Shown here piece by piece: positions 30,049-38,564 of a DNA stretch of 38,564 nucleotides. The position numbers and the translations under genes are program-made. The stretch covers positions 1 to 38,564 of the forward strand of contig NZ_KB894714.1 in the NCBI RefSeq assembly GCF_000374565.1. Reading direction: 5' to 3'. Position 1 is the stretch's first letter. Every line of letters begins with the position of its first letter. The DNA is from Siminovitchia fordii DSM 16014 = CIP 108821 (GTDB lineage: Bacteria; Bacillota; Bacilli; Bacillales; Bacillaceae_C). The notes beneath the pieces were generated by a model. It did not search any database, had not been told where the DNA came from, and saw nothing but the letters and a program-made list of their open reading frames with translations.

Positions 30049-31407
30049 TCACGTAAGCTTGGTGAGAAAATGGGTAGCAATGGAAAAGTATGTGACCAAG
30101 GAAAAAATATCATTGACTGTTGTGATCAGCGGACCGGATGCAACTGCAGGGTCCATTTTCAACTTGTATAAAATCAGTGGAATGATTGTCCCTGCGAATG
30201 TCCCGATAATCAAAGTAAGGAATAATGAGCCTCCGACTACAATTCCCAGGTAAAAATTGTGCTGCCAAACAAATGCAATGATGGCAATGAGCAGCCCGCA
30301 AGTCATTCCTATTAATAAGCTGACACGGAACTCCCGCCAAAGAAGTTTAACAGCTGTCTTCATATCAACTTCCCTCTCTGCTAATCCACGTACGACAACT
30401 GCAAGCGATTGTGTACCAGTATTTCCGGTCATTCCTGCTATCAGCGGCATGAAAAAGGCGAGAGCCACCACTTGCTCCAGCGTCTCTTCGAACCTTGAGA
30501 TGATGCTTCCTGATACAAGGCCTATAAACAGGAGAGCGATGAGCCACGGCAGCCTGCGGATTGCTGCAGGGACCGGTTTTGTGTCAAAGTCGATTTCTTT
30601 ATTCATAGCAGAAATTTTACTGATGTCTTCGCCGGCCTCGTGGATGATTGTGGTCACCATGTCATCAAAAGTGATAATCCCCACAAGGACCTCATCTTTA
30701 TTTACCACAGGGAGCGCTGTAAAGTCGTACCGCTGAAGCAAGCGCACAATCTCACTTCTTTTCGACATAACCTCGACAGATATGATTTTTTCGACCATGA
30801 TATTTGTTACTTTTTCTTCGGGTTCGGTGATGATCAAATCTCTGTACGGAACCGTCCCTTCAAGATGGCCGTCATCATTCACAACGTAAATATGGTTGAG
30901 GCTTTCAGAATATAGGGCCAATGTTTTCAGCTTTTCAACAGCCTGCCCCACTGTAAAACGTGAATTGACTGACACATAACGGTTTGTCATTAAACTTCCG
31001 GCCGTGTTCTCAGGGTATTTAAGAATTTGCCGGACATATGCCGCTTCAGTCTCTTCCATTTCTTCCAAAAAAGATTCCACATCCGCTTTTGGATAGTGGC
31101 GGAACAGCCGTGAAAGGAAATTGACATTCAATAATGCCAGCACCCGATTTGCTTTTTCTGGACCAATTTTACTTAAAATCTCCAGTTGAAGTTTAATGTT
31201 TACACGCTGTATCAGGCTTGCCAGAGTTGAAATGCTTAAATGTTCAAGCATGGCACCCCTGAAGCGTTCGGGCAGATTCTGAATGATGGAGGCCATCCTT
31301 TCCGGACCGCAGGATTCAAAAGTCTCATTTACTTGATCAAAATCTTCACTTTTAATATGGTCAATGATTTGTAGTGTTAATTCTTTTTCTTTCTCTCTTG
31401 CCAGCAC
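30049..31407 (-). CDS. mgtE: Magnesium transporter MgtE
   Basis: A 452-residue Mg2+ channel: an N-terminal superhelical domain (to about 130), a CBS pair (about 135-250, starting TAGSLMTNRYVSV), a connecting helix and five transmembrane helices with the pore motif PLIAGMTGNTGTQS. It imports Mg2+ and is gated by cytoplasmic Mg2+ at the N and CBS domains. A GTG at 31407 with AGGTGAT 5 nt upstream is preferred; a GTG three codons further up (31416) lies inside that site. It has no room for a long riboswitch leader, unlike B. subtilis mgtE. It is divergent from the gene at 31527. Confidence 0.93.
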   Translation of the reverse strand: MLAREKEKELTLQIIDHIKSEDFDQVNETFESCGPERMASIIQNLPERFRGAMLEHLSISTLASLIQRVNIKLQLEILSKIGPEKANRVLALLNVNFLSRLFRHYPKADVESFLEEMEETEAAYVRQILKYPENTAGSLMTNRYVSVNSRFTVGQAVEKLKTLALYSESLNHIYVVNDDGHLEGTVPYRDLIITEPEEKVTNIMVEKIISVEVMSKRSEIVRLLQRYDFTALPVVNKDEVLVGIITFDDMVTTIIHEAGEDISKISAMNKEIDFDTKPVPAAIRRLPWLIALLFIGLVSGSIISRFEETLEQVVALAFFMPLIAGMTGNTGTQSLAVVVRGLAEREVDMKTAVKLLWREFRVSLLIGMTCGLLIAIIAFVWQHNFYLGIVVGGSLFLTLIIGTFAGTIIPLILYKLKMDPAVASGPLITTVNDIFSLVTYFSIATHFLTKLT

Positions 31408-31526
31408 ATTTATCACCTATCCAATCAATTTGTTGTGAATATGTAATATAAGTCTCAGTAAATATTTGATATTATAGAAATATACTGTAGGTATATCGTA
31501 TGACTATATTTGTGGGGGCAATCTCA

Positions 31527-32297
31527 TTGAAAAATCACACAGCTGGGAGAAATATCATATACATACACATGAATCATACCGCCCGGTATATTTTGTCATC
31601 TGGTATTCAGTTTCCCGATTTTATGAAAGGTATTCCTATTAAGCCGTCAAATCTTTTATTACTCAAACATAAATTCGAAGATGGCTATTTTAATATGCAT
31701 ACCCGGCTGAATTTTGTAACAGGCGATAATATTGAACAACTTCTGGAAGATGAAGTATTCCGTTACGGTGAATTTTGCTGGGCAGATTTTTCAGATGAGG
31801 AAGGTTTGAATGAACTGACTGGTCAGGAACTGGCTGAATTGCTCTATTTGGGTCATATCAAATCACCTTTGAGACCTCCCTTTTACAGAATGCTAGGAAA
31901 TCAATTTGTTTACCTGACTGGGGAAGACGGCACATTCAATAAAATTTACTATAAAAAATGGGAACATTTCTTTTCCATGATCGGCGTTGTTATTTCACAC
32001 AGAGTGAGTCCCGGAAAGGAAAGAACTTTGTTCGGACGCCGGAAATACCGCCAGGCGCCTTTTGTACCGGCCGAAGTCATGCAACTATTGAGCGGACAGA
32101 TGAGAGAAGGAGTCATTTTTTCCATTGATAAAATGGTGGGCGACAGGTTAAAAATTGAAATACCGATTTGGATTGTCGGCGATTTTTTGGATATGGATGA
32201 AATGTATGAAGTATATATGGAGCAAAGCAGGCGTGCGCCTGATGGCAGGCTTGTCCTTGATCGGAAAGCCGGGGAATGGCAGGCCTTGTTGGAGTAA
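31527..32297 (+). CDS. Conserved hypothetical cytoplasmic protein
   Basis: A 256-residue soluble protein, from a TTG at 31527 that has GTGGGGGCA 8 nt upstream; an ATG at 31500 lies before that site and an ATG at 31569 lacks one. It is rich in aromatic and acidic residues, with no signal peptide or membrane helix. I do not recognise a domain. The N-terminal MNHTARYILSSGIQFPDFMKGIP and central GEFCWADFSDEEGLNELTG segments could be used for family searches. It is divergent from mgtE and followed by its own terminator, so it is monocistronic. Confidence 0.7.
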   Translation: MKNHTAGRNIIYIHMNHTARYILSSGIQFPDFMKGIPIKPSNLLLLKHKFEDGYFNMHTRLNFVTGDNIEQLLEDEVFRYGEFCWADFSDEEGLNELTGQELAELLYLGHIKSPLRPPFYRMLGNQFVYLTGEDGTFNKIYYKKWEHFFSMIGVVISHRVSPGKERTLFGRRKYRQAPFVPAEVMQLLSGQMREGVIFSIDKMVGDRLKIEIPIWIVGDFLDMDEMYEVYMEQSRRAPDGRLVLDRKAGEWQALLE

Positions 32298-32309
32298 ATG
32301 TGGTGGCAG

Positions 32310-32339
32310 ATACAGCTTCCTTTACGGGGCTGTATTTTT
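32310..32339 (+). terminator. Intrinsic terminator after the hypothetical gene
   Basis: ATACAGC pairs with GCTGTAT, running into five T residues. Confidence 0.8.
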
Positions 32340-32425
32340 AATGGAAATATTTAAAAGGGTTTGATCCGGCTGAACCGAAATATGGATATTCCTCGTTAAT
32401 ATAGAGGGTATTTACTGAAAATAAA

Positions 32426-32445
32426 GAACCCCTGTGTCGGGGTTC
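32426..32445 (-). terminator. Intrinsic terminator of the DAACS symporter gene
   Basis: GAACCCC pairs with GGGGTTC; on the minus strand TTTATTTT follows. Confidence 0.85.
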
Positions 32446-32451
32446 ATAAGG

Positions 32452-33633
32452 TTAAATTGCCGCTTTTTCTTCTGCCATAGAATCTTTGCGGTTGATTTTA
32501 TCCATAATTGCTGTAATCGCACCGTCCCCTGTAACGTTACAAGCTGTGCCGAAGCTGTCCTGAGTAATGTAAAGAGCGATCATTAGAGCGGTCATCGTAG
32601 GGCCGAAGCCAAGCATGGACTCCAATAAGCCGATTGCTGCCATGACGGCTCCACCGGGAACTCCTGGAGCAGCAACCATTGTAATACCAAGCATCAATAT
32701 GAAAGGTAACATGGTGGCGAATGCATAGCCTTGCCCTTGCATGAACATGACGGCCATGGAGCAGCTCACCAACGTGATGGTGCTTCCGGATAAATGAATG
32801 GTTGCAAGCAATGGAACCGTAAAATCTGCAACCCTTTCCATTTTAATCACCTGTTTGGCCTGTTTTAGAGTGACTGGAATCGTTGCTGCTGAAGATTGAG
32901 TTCCTAGCGCAGTAAAATATGCCGGGCTCATTGTTTTCAACATCGAAAATGGATTCCTTTTTTGTACGGAGCCGGCAATGGTATATTGAATGATCAAATA
33001 GACAATATGAAGAATAATGATCATGGCAAAAACTTTGATGAATATGCTCAATATGGAGCCTACTTGGCCGGCATTGGTCATATTCGCAAATATACCGAAT
33101 ATGTGGACTGGCAATAAAGGGATGATCACCTTCTCAATTACAAGATGAATGATGTCCCTAAAGTCGGTGGACAGTTTCAAAAGCAGATCGCTTTTGATCG
33201 CTGCGATGCCAATTCCGATAACAAAGGATAATAGCAAGGCAGTCATGATGCCCATCAATGGTTCCATCTCAATGTTGAAGTAAGATTTTAAAAGCGCATC
33301 TTCCGGATTGGCGAATTCTTTCAGTGATTGATTGGCCAAAATGGAAGGATAAAGCGTTTTTGCAGTAATAAACGCAAGCAACCCCGCTCCGATTGTTGAG
33401 ATATAAGCAATGGCTGCAGTCCATCCGAGCACCTTTCCGGCACCTTTTCCAATGGCCCCGATTCCGGGAACGATAAAGCCGATGATCAACAGGGGGATGA
33501 TGAAGCCAAGGAAATTCCCGAAAAGGCCGTTGAACGTTGCAAATATCCGAATAAAAGGATTTGGTGCAACGAGCCCAATTAAAATACCGAGCACAATCGC
33601 AAGGACGATACGCGGCAATAAGCCGAATTTCAT
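32452..33633 (-). CDS. Dicarboxylate/amino acid:cation symporter (DAACS family)
   Basis: A 393-residue secondary transporter with about eight helices and two re-entrant loops. It shows the substrate-site signatures TQSSAATIPVT (first hairpin) and CNVTGDGA (helix 8), and the second hairpin APGVPGG. Family members take up glutamate, aspartate, C4-dicarboxylates or serine/threonine with Na+ or H+. The ATG at 33633 is chosen because GGAGG lies 9 nt before it; an earlier ATG at 33648 overlaps that site. An extended -10 (TGCTAGAAT on the minus strand) lies at 33684-33692. Specificity is not predictable. Confidence 0.9.
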   Translation of the reverse strand: MKFGLLPRIVLAIVLGILIGLVAPNPFIRIFATFNGLFGNFLGFIIPLLIIGFIVPGIGAIGKGAGKVLGWTAAIAYISTIGAGLLAFITAKTLYPSILANQSLKEFANPEDALLKSYFNIEMEPLMGIMTALLLSFVIGIGIAAIKSDLLLKLSTDFRDIIHLVIEKVIIPLLPVHIFGIFANMTNAGQVGSILSIFIKVFAMIIILHIVYLIIQYTIAGSVQKRNPFSMLKTMSPAYFTALGTQSSAATIPVTLKQAKQVIKMERVADFTVPLLATIHLSGSTITLVSCSMAVMFMQGQGYAFATMLPFILMLGITMVAAPGVPGGAVMAAIGLLESMLGFGPTMTALMIALYITQDSFGTACNVTGDGAITAIMDKINRKDSMAEEKAAI

Positions 33634-33692
33634 AATATGAACCTCCATGGAAAATAGTGGAGAGCGTTAAGAGCCCCAGCATTATTCTAGCA

Positions 33693-34014
33693 TAATAAAA
33701 TAAAGATTTCTTTATATATTAAACTTATCAGTGCGACCGGTTTTTTACATCTGATTGGGACGGGCTGATTTTTTACTATTGCTGCCCCAACCCCATTTAA
33801 AAGATCCTATGAAAATCAGCATCTGTCAGATCCCCGCTACACGCAATCCGGACACAGGGCATACGATGAAACTGGGCGGACGCCGATCTTTCATAAGGGT
33901 TTCGGAAACACAAAAAAAATCAGCAACCCTCGTTATTCTATTTCACTTTTCTTCTTTGTTTTATCAAAAATCATGTTAAAATTATAAAGATGTCATGGAG
34001 ATGGAGGATAAAAA
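33693..34014 (+). other. Divergent intergenic region before ddl
   Basis: No gene is supported; a 74-codon frame at 33755 has no ribosome-binding site and an unnatural composition. A likely ddl promoter is TTATCA (33961-33966), 16 nt, TATAAA (33983-33988). GGAGATGGAGG precedes the ddl ATG. Confidence 0.5.
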
Positions 34015-35070
34015 ATGAAATTGTGTTTGTTATACGGTGGTAAATCTGCTGAGCATGAAGTTTCCTTACAAACCGCTAAAGCAGTCATACATGCACTTGA
34101 TAAAGATAAATTTGATATTTTTCCGATTTTCATTACAAAAGAAGGTAAGTGGGTCCAGGGTCCCGAAATTACAGGTCCTGTGGAAGATGTAAAATTACTG
34201 CAGTTTCCAAGTGATCAAGAATCTTCTGCAAATGAAATCATGCCCTCTTCACTGAATACAGGCTTTGATATGGTATTCCCACTTCTCCACGGACCCAATG
34301 GGGAAGATGGAACGGTGCAAGGAATGCTAGAACTTTTAAATATTCCATATGTAGGGAACGGGGTACTGGCTTCTTCTGCGGGTATGGATAAAGTAGTCAT
34401 GAAAAATATTTTTTCGCAGGCTGGTCTGGAACAGGTGGGGTATGTTTCTTTTATCCGCAGCACGTGGGAAGCTGACCGCGAAGCGGCTTATAAGGAAGTA
34501 GAAGAAAAAATCGGATATCCGAGCTTTGTAAAACCGGCCAATCTCGGTTCAAGTGTCGGAATCAGCAAATGCGATAATCGGTCTCAATTAGAAGCGGCCT
34601 TTGAAGATGCTTTCCGCTATGATAGGAAAATCATCATCGAAGAAGGTGTCATTGCCAGAGAAATTGAAGTCGGTATTCTTGGAAATGATGAACTGTCATG
34701 CTCTGTTGCAGGGGAAATAGTTCCGAAAAAAGAATTTTATGATTATGAGGCGAAATACGAAGACGGCTCTACAGAACTTGTCATTCCCGCCGATATTTCT
34801 GAAGCAGTGTACAATCAAATTAGAGAAATGGCTTTCACAGCATATAAATCACTGGACTGTTCAGGCTTGGCCCGGATGGACTTTTTCGTGACGTCAGACG
34901 GTAGAGTTCTGATCAATGAGGTAAATACAATGCCTGGATTCACCCCATTTAGCATGTTCCCGCTCCTTTGGAAAAATTCCGGCATTCCATACCCTGGGTT
35001 GATCGAGCGCCTTGTAGACCTAGGAAGGCAGCGTTACGAGGAAAAACAAAAGATCATCCATAGTTTTTAA
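34015..35070 (+). CDS. ddl: D-alanine--D-alanine ligase
   Basis: A 351-residue ATP-grasp ligase making D-Ala-D-Ala for peptidoglycan. The N-terminal [12 protein letters not shown], the [15 protein letters not shown] segment, the ATP-grasp lysine in [15 protein letters not shown], and the C-terminal GLARMDFF and [10 protein letters not shown] (metal ligands) are all present. Size is typical. It lies 14 nt before murF, the gene for the enzyme that uses its product, as in Bacillus. Cytoplasmic and expected to be essential. Confidence 0.96.
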   Translation: MKLCLLYGGKSAEHEVSLQTAKAVIHALDKDKFDIFPIFITKEGKWVQGPEITGPVEDVKLLQFPSDQESSANEIMPSSLNTGFDMVFPLLHGPNGEDGTVQGMLELLNIPYVGNGVLASSAGMDKVVMKNIFSQAGLEQVGYVSFIRSTWEADREAAYKEVEEKIGYPSFVKPANLGSSVGISKCDNRSQLEAAFEDAFRYDRKIIIEEGVIAREIEVGILGNDELSCSVAGEIVPKKEFYDYEAKYEDGSTELVIPADISEAVYNQIREMAFTAYKSLDCSGLARMDFFVTSDGRVLINEVNTMPGFTPFSMFPLLWKNSGIPYPGLIERLVDLGRQRYEEKQKIIHSF

Positions 35071-35084
35071 AAAGAGGGATTACG

Positions 35085-36467
35085 ATGATTCAAAGGACAA
35101 TTGGGCAAATAGCCAATATGATCAAATTAGAAAATGATGTACAAAAAGATTTTAATACAGTGGTAAAAGGTGTATCGATTGACTCGCGTAAAATTTCCCC
35201 GGGAAACTTGTTCATCCCATTTAAAGGGGAGCAGACTGACGGCCACCAATACGCGGAAAAAGCATTAGATCAAGGGGCGGCCGCTGTTTTCTGGCAGGAG
35301 GATGTTCCGGATCCGCCTACGAACGGCCCGGTTCTTATCGTGAAAGATACGTTGCTTGCCTTACAAGAACTGGCGAAAGCATACCGCGATCAGCTATCTG
35401 TAAAAGTGGTTGGAATAACAGGCAGTAATGGGAAAACAACCACGAAAGACATAACAGCTTCGGTCCTCAGTGAAACATACCGGGTACAAAAGACAGAAGG
35501 CAATTTCAATAACCATATTGGACTTCCGCTTACCATCCTGGCTCTTGAAGAATCAACCGAGATTGCAATCCTTGAAATGGGGATGAGCAGCAGGGGAGAA
35601 ATTTCTCTACTGACAAAAATTGCTCGGCCTGATGCGGCAATCATTACAAATATCGGGGAAGCCCATCTTCTTGATCTTGGCTCCCGTGAAGAAATTGCCG
35701 CTGCCAAATTTGAAATCACCGAAGGATTGGCACCGGACGGTCTTTTCATTTTTCCAGGGAACGAGCCGTTATTACAGGAAAAAGTTGCTTCGCTTAAGAA
35801 TGTCCGGTTGGTGACATTTGGAGATTCACTGGAAAATGACGCATATCCAATGGAATTGACATTAGAAGAGAGAGGCAGTACTTTTACAACATCAATTTTT
35901 CCAAATGAGCAATTATTTTTGCCTATTGCAGGGAAACATAACGTTATGAATACACTGGCGGCACTGCTTGCCGCAAAGGAATTTTCAGTCCCGGCGAGTG
36001 ATGTGAAAAACGGTTTAAATTCCGTAAAACTGTCTACCATGAGAATGGAATGGCACAAAGGGATCAACGGAACAACCATCCTCAACGATTCCTATAATTC
36101 AAGTCCGACGGCTCTCCGAGCCGTGATTGGAATGCTTGAAAGCATGGATGGCGATAAGGACAAGATTGCAGTGCTCGGAGACATGCTTGAGCTCGGAGAC
36201 AAAGAAAAAGAATACCATGAGCAAATAGGGGAAGAGATCGATCCGACCAAAATAAAATATGTTTATACATATGGAGACCTTGGGAAATGGATAGCAAAGG
36301 GAGCTGAAAAGAATTTCCCGGATGGACATGTGTTTTCATTCCAGGACCAGGGTGAACTGATTGATTCTCTTAAAGACAAAATTTCAGGCGGCGAACTGAT
36401 TGTTGTCAAAGCATCGCGCGGCATGAAGTTGGAAAAAGTGGTTGAAGCATTATCCGTTGTGGAATAA
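35085..36467 (+). CDS. murF: UDP-N-acetylmuramoyl-tripeptide--D-alanyl-D-alanine ligase
   Basis: A 460-residue Mur ligase adding D-Ala-D-Ala to the UDP-MurNAc-tripeptide. The P-loop is GSNGKTTT (113-120); EMGMSSRGEI, the NHIGLPLT segment and the C-terminal NDSYNSSPTA are diagnostic. AAAGAGGGATTACG precedes the ATG. It forms an operon with ddl. A complex terminator hairpin separates it from cshA. Confidence 0.96.
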   Translation: MIQRTIGQIANMIKLENDVQKDFNTVVKGVSIDSRKISPGNLFIPFKGEQTDGHQYAEKALDQGAAAVFWQEDVPDPPTNGPVLIVKDTLLALQELAKAYRDQLSVKVVGITGSNGKTTTKDITASVLSETYRVQKTEGNFNNHIGLPLTILALEESTEIAILEMGMSSRGEISLLTKIARPDAAIITNIGEAHLLDLGSREEIAAAKFEITEGLAPDGLFIFPGNEPLLQEKVASLKNVRLVTFGDSLENDAYPMELTLEERGSTFTTSIFPNEQLFLPIAGKHNVMNTLAALLAAKEFSVPASDVKNGLNSVKLSTMRMEWHKGINGTTILNDSYNSSPTALRAVIGMLESMDGDKDKIAVLGDMLELGDKEKEYHEQIGEEIDPTKIKYVYTYGDLGKWIAKGAEKNFPDGHVFSFQDQGELIDSLKDKISGGELIVVKASRGMKLEKVVEALSVVE

Positions 36468-36503
36468 GAGCTTTTTCGGGGCGGAAACATCGCCCCGGCA
36501 ATT

Positions 36504-36573
36504 AGGTGCTGTTACCTCCCGCCTAAACTTTTAATATTCAAACGGTTGAGGTGGGAGATAGCGGCACCTTTTT
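36504..36573 (+). terminator. Long bipartite terminator after murF
   Basis: AGGTGC...CTCCCGCCT pairs with AGGTGGGAG...GCACCT, then TTTTT. A separate CGGGGCG/CGCCCCG hairpin lies just before it (36478-36497). Confidence 0.75.
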
Positions 36574-36605
36574 GAAAAAACAGAGGGCTGCCAAATGAAT
36601 GGAAA

Positions 36606-36634
36606 TTGTCACCACCAAATTTTAGTGATAGAAT
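36606..36634 (+). promoter_or_regulatory. Sigma-A promoter of cshA
   Basis: TTGTCA, 17 nt, TAGAAT. The leader carries a GAAGC-TTTC-GCTTC hairpin just before the Shine-Dalgarno site. Confidence 0.7.
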
Positions 36635-36712
36635 TAGCAACATCGTTTATAGTTTTCGAATGAAGTGAAGCTTTCGCTTCAACTTGAAGTAATAAAAGGA
36701 GATTGAGAAGCA

Positions 36713-38143
36713 TTGACGAAGTTTTCAGATTTAAATTTGAGTCCATCTATTCTTAAAGCAGTAAATAGAATGGGCTTTGAAGAAGCTACACCGATACAGG
36801 CAAAAACGATTCCACTCAGCATGCAGGGAAAGGATTTGATCGGACAGGCCCAGACCGGTACCGGAAAAACTGCGGCGTTCGGCATCCCTTTGATTGAAAA
36901 AATAGATCCAAGAGATCATACTGTCCAAGGAATCATCATTGCACCTACGCGTGAGCTGGCTATCCAGGTCTCAGAGGAGCTATACAAAATTGCTATCGAC
37001 AGCCGGGTCAGGGTGCTGGCGGTTTATGGAGGTTCGGATATTCAGCGTCAGATTAGAGCATTGAAAAAAGGTCCGCAAATTGTTGTTGGAACTCCGGGCC
37101 GTGTGCTAGATCACATTAAGCGCCGGACTTTGAAATTGGGTAAAGTTCATACTGTTATCCTGGATGAAGCAGATGAAATGCTGAACATGGGTTTTATCGA
37201 CGATATCGAGTCTATTTTAGAAACTGTTCCTGAAGAAAGACAAACATTGTTGTTTTCAGCAACAATGCCGGAACCTATCCGCCGGATTGGTGAACGTTTC
37301 ATGAAGTCGCCCGAACTTATAAAGGTACAGGCGAGGGAAATGACTGTTCCGCTGATAGAGCAATACTTTATAAAAGTCCCTGAAAGGGAAAAATTCGATG
37401 TTCTCTCACGTCTGCTTGATGTGCAGTCGCCTGAGTTGGCGATCGTTTTTGGCCGTACAAAGCGTCGCGTCGACGAATTGTCCAACGCTTTGACAGTCCG
37501 TGGGTACACAGCAGAAGGCATTCATGGCGATTTGAGCCAAGCGAAGCGCCTGTCCGTTTTGCGTAAGTTTAAAGAAGGTAAAGTGGATGTGCTTGTCGCT
37601 ACCGACGTCGCAGCCAGGGGATTGGACATTTCAGGTGTAACGCACGTTTACAACTATGATATCCCTCAAGACCCTGAAAGCTATGTTCACCGTATCGGAC
37701 GTACGGGACGTGCCGGAAAAGAGGGAATTGCCGTTACATTTGTCAGCCCGCGGGAAATGGGATATCTCCGGATCGTTGAACAAACGACGAAAAAACGGAT
37801 GAATCCAATGCGACCGCCTACTTGGGACGAAGCGCTGGAAGGCCAGCAGCGATTGACCATGGAAAAATTGAATGAAACGATTGAAGAAGGAAACCTGGAT
37901 GAATACAGGGCCACGGCTGTTGACCTAGTAAACGAGCATAACGCTGTAGAAGTCATTGCTGCAGCATTAAAGATTATCACAAAAGAACCGGACAAAACAC
38001 CTGTCCATATTACAGAGGAAAAGCCGTTGCCTTCCAAGCGTGACCACTTCCAAGGTGGACGAGGAAGAAGAGGAAAACATGGCCAGTCCTCCTATAAAGG
38101 GCACCGAAAAACACAACGTCGTTCAGGAAATCGTAGACCTTAA
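36713..38143 (+). CDS. cshA: DEAD-box RNA helicase CshA
   Basis: A 476-residue ATP-dependent RNA helicase. Motifs in order: AQTGTGKT (I), PTRELA (Ia), GTPGR (Ib), DEAD (II), SAT (III), and [10 protein letters not shown] (VI), then a dimerisation region and a basic Arg/Gly/Lys/His-rich tail. It follows CshA of B. subtilis closely, and the murF-cshA order agrees. It acts in ribosome assembly and RNA turnover, especially in the cold. The TTG start has GGAG 11 nt upstream. The basic tail is shorter than in B. subtilis. Confidence 0.95.
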   Translation: MTKFSDLNLSPSILKAVNRMGFEEATPIQAKTIPLSMQGKDLIGQAQTGTGKTAAFGIPLIEKIDPRDHTVQGIIIAPTRELAIQVSEELYKIAIDSRVRVLAVYGGSDIQRQIRALKKGPQIVVGTPGRVLDHIKRRTLKLGKVHTVILDEADEMLNMGFIDDIESILETVPEERQTLLFSATMPEPIRRIGERFMKSPELIKVQAREMTVPLIEQYFIKVPEREKFDVLSRLLDVQSPELAIVFGRTKRRVDELSNALTVRGYTAEGIHGDLSQAKRLSVLRKFKEGKVDVLVATDVAARGLDISGVTHVYNYDIPQDPESYVHRIGRTGRAGKEGIAVTFVSPREMGYLRIVEQTTKKRMNPMRPPTWDEALEGQQRLTMEKLNETIEEGNLDEYRATAVDLVNEHNAVEVIAAALKIITKEPDKTPVHITEEKPLPSKRDHFQGGRGRRGKHGQSSYKGHRKTQRRSGNRRP

Positions 38144-38162
38144 CAGGGAAAGCGGCCACCTC

Positions 38163-38196
38163 AAAAAAACAATCGGAGATATCCGATTGTTTTTTT
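38163..38196 (+). terminator. Intrinsic terminator of cshA
   Basis: ACAATCGGA pairs with TCCGATTGT over GATA, flanked by A7 and T7 runs, so it can also act on the other strand. Confidence 0.93.
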
Positions 38197-38240
38197 GTTA
38201 GAATATGGTGGGTGGATAAATATCTAAAAAATAGAAAGAA

Positions 38241-38564
38241 TCCCGGAAGTGAAGAGTAAATCACGAAAGTGAAGAGTAAATCCCGAAAGTGAAGAGTAAA
38301 TTTCGAAAGTGAAGAGTATTTCCGGAAAGTGAAGAGTAAATCCCGAAAGTGAAGAGTAAATTTCGAAAGTGAAGAGTATTTCCGGAAAGTGAAGAGTAAA
38401 TCCCGAAAGCGGAGAGTAAATCTCGAAAGTGGAGAGTAAATCACAAAAGTGAAGAGTATTTCTCGAAATTGAAGAGTATTTGCGGAAAGTGAAGAGTATT
38501 TGCGGAAAGTGAAGAGTATTTGCGGAAAGTGAAGAGTATTTGCGGAAAGTGAAGAGTATTTGCG
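38241..38564. repeat. 20-bp tandem repeat array, truncated by the window end
   Basis: Sixteen full copies in exact 20-bp register plus 4 bases, with consensus TCCCGAAAGTGAAGAGTAAA. The 60-bp blocks 38281-38340 and 38341-38400 are identical, a higher-order duplication. The last four full copies (38481-38560) are identical TGCGGAAAGTGAAGAGTATT. Because 20 is not a multiple of three, any frame through it repeats every 20 residues. The minus-strand frame there is not considered a gene. Confidence 0.95.

Noticed and set aside
33755-33979. A 74-codon frame before ddl
   Set aside because: No Shine-Dalgarno site; the region reads as promoter and intergenic DNA, and the frame has an unnatural composition.
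38010-38444. A 144-codon minus-strand frame covering the end of cshA and the repeats
   Set aside because: It arises from the 20-bp repeat (20-residue periodicity) and the antisense of cshA, crosses a strong terminator, and has no ribosome-binding site.
38241-38564. CRISPR array
   Set aside because: The repeats are directly adjacent 20-mers without unique spacers and there are no cas genes.

Overview
The window is chromosomal DNA from a Gram-positive, endospore-forming Bacillaceae-type bacterium. It carries the spore photoproduct repair pair splA-splB and the ddl-murF-cshA order known from Bacillus. Shine-Dalgarno sites are strong and AGGAGG-like, TTG starts are common, U-tailed terminators are clear, and base composition is moderate. 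Species cannot be named from sequence alone.

Left arm (1-12396, all +): a catabolic island. It holds the 3' end of a ferredoxin-NADP reductase, a 4Fe-4S ferredoxin, a Rieske oxygenase, an atypical Glu/Leu/Phe/Val-type amino acid dehydrogenase, an amino acid permease, a DUF3311/sodium-solute symporter pair, a ThDP-dependent decarboxylase-like enzyme, an aldehyde dehydrogenase and a CaiT-like BCCT transporter. Three of its transcription units are preceded by near-perfect sigma-54 promoters (GG-N10-GC). Upstream of each lies the same 35-bp element: two 16-bp GAGT-N8-ACTC palindromes separated by TAT. The gene set suggests uptake of a quaternary-ammonium compound or betaine-like amino acid, oxidative deamination, decarboxylation and aldehyde oxidation, plus Rieske oxygenation of a C-N bond. 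Trimethyllysine/valerobetaine-type, carnitine-type or choline-type substrates are the hypotheses; the substrate is not proven.

Middle (12460-17000, -): splB and splA, a GC-rich structured intergenic element, then two zinc-ribbon membrane proteins (TcaA/YvbJ-like and a Yip1-like protein).

Right-middle (17344-25897, +): a sigma-54 enhancer-binding regulator (GAF-PAS-AAA+-Fis), a RidA-family protein lacking the usual arginine, and an acetoin/2-oxoacid dehydrogenase E1alpha-E1beta-E2 operon. That operon has its own sigma-54 promoter and a different paired-palindrome upstream element. A formamidase/acetamidase and an FmdB-like zinc ribbon follow; the latter has a G9 tract in its ribosome-binding region.

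Right arm (26406-38564): a MerR-like coiled-coil protein, two small ORFs, a YqaA/DedA membrane protein, a CNNM/CorC-type transporter with a structured leader and an overlapping upstream ORF, mgtE, an uncharacterised protein, a dicarboxylate/amino acid:cation symporter, then ddl-murF and cshA. The window ends inside an array of 20-bp tandem repeats. I saw no rRNA, tRNA, CRISPR array, transposase or phage gene.
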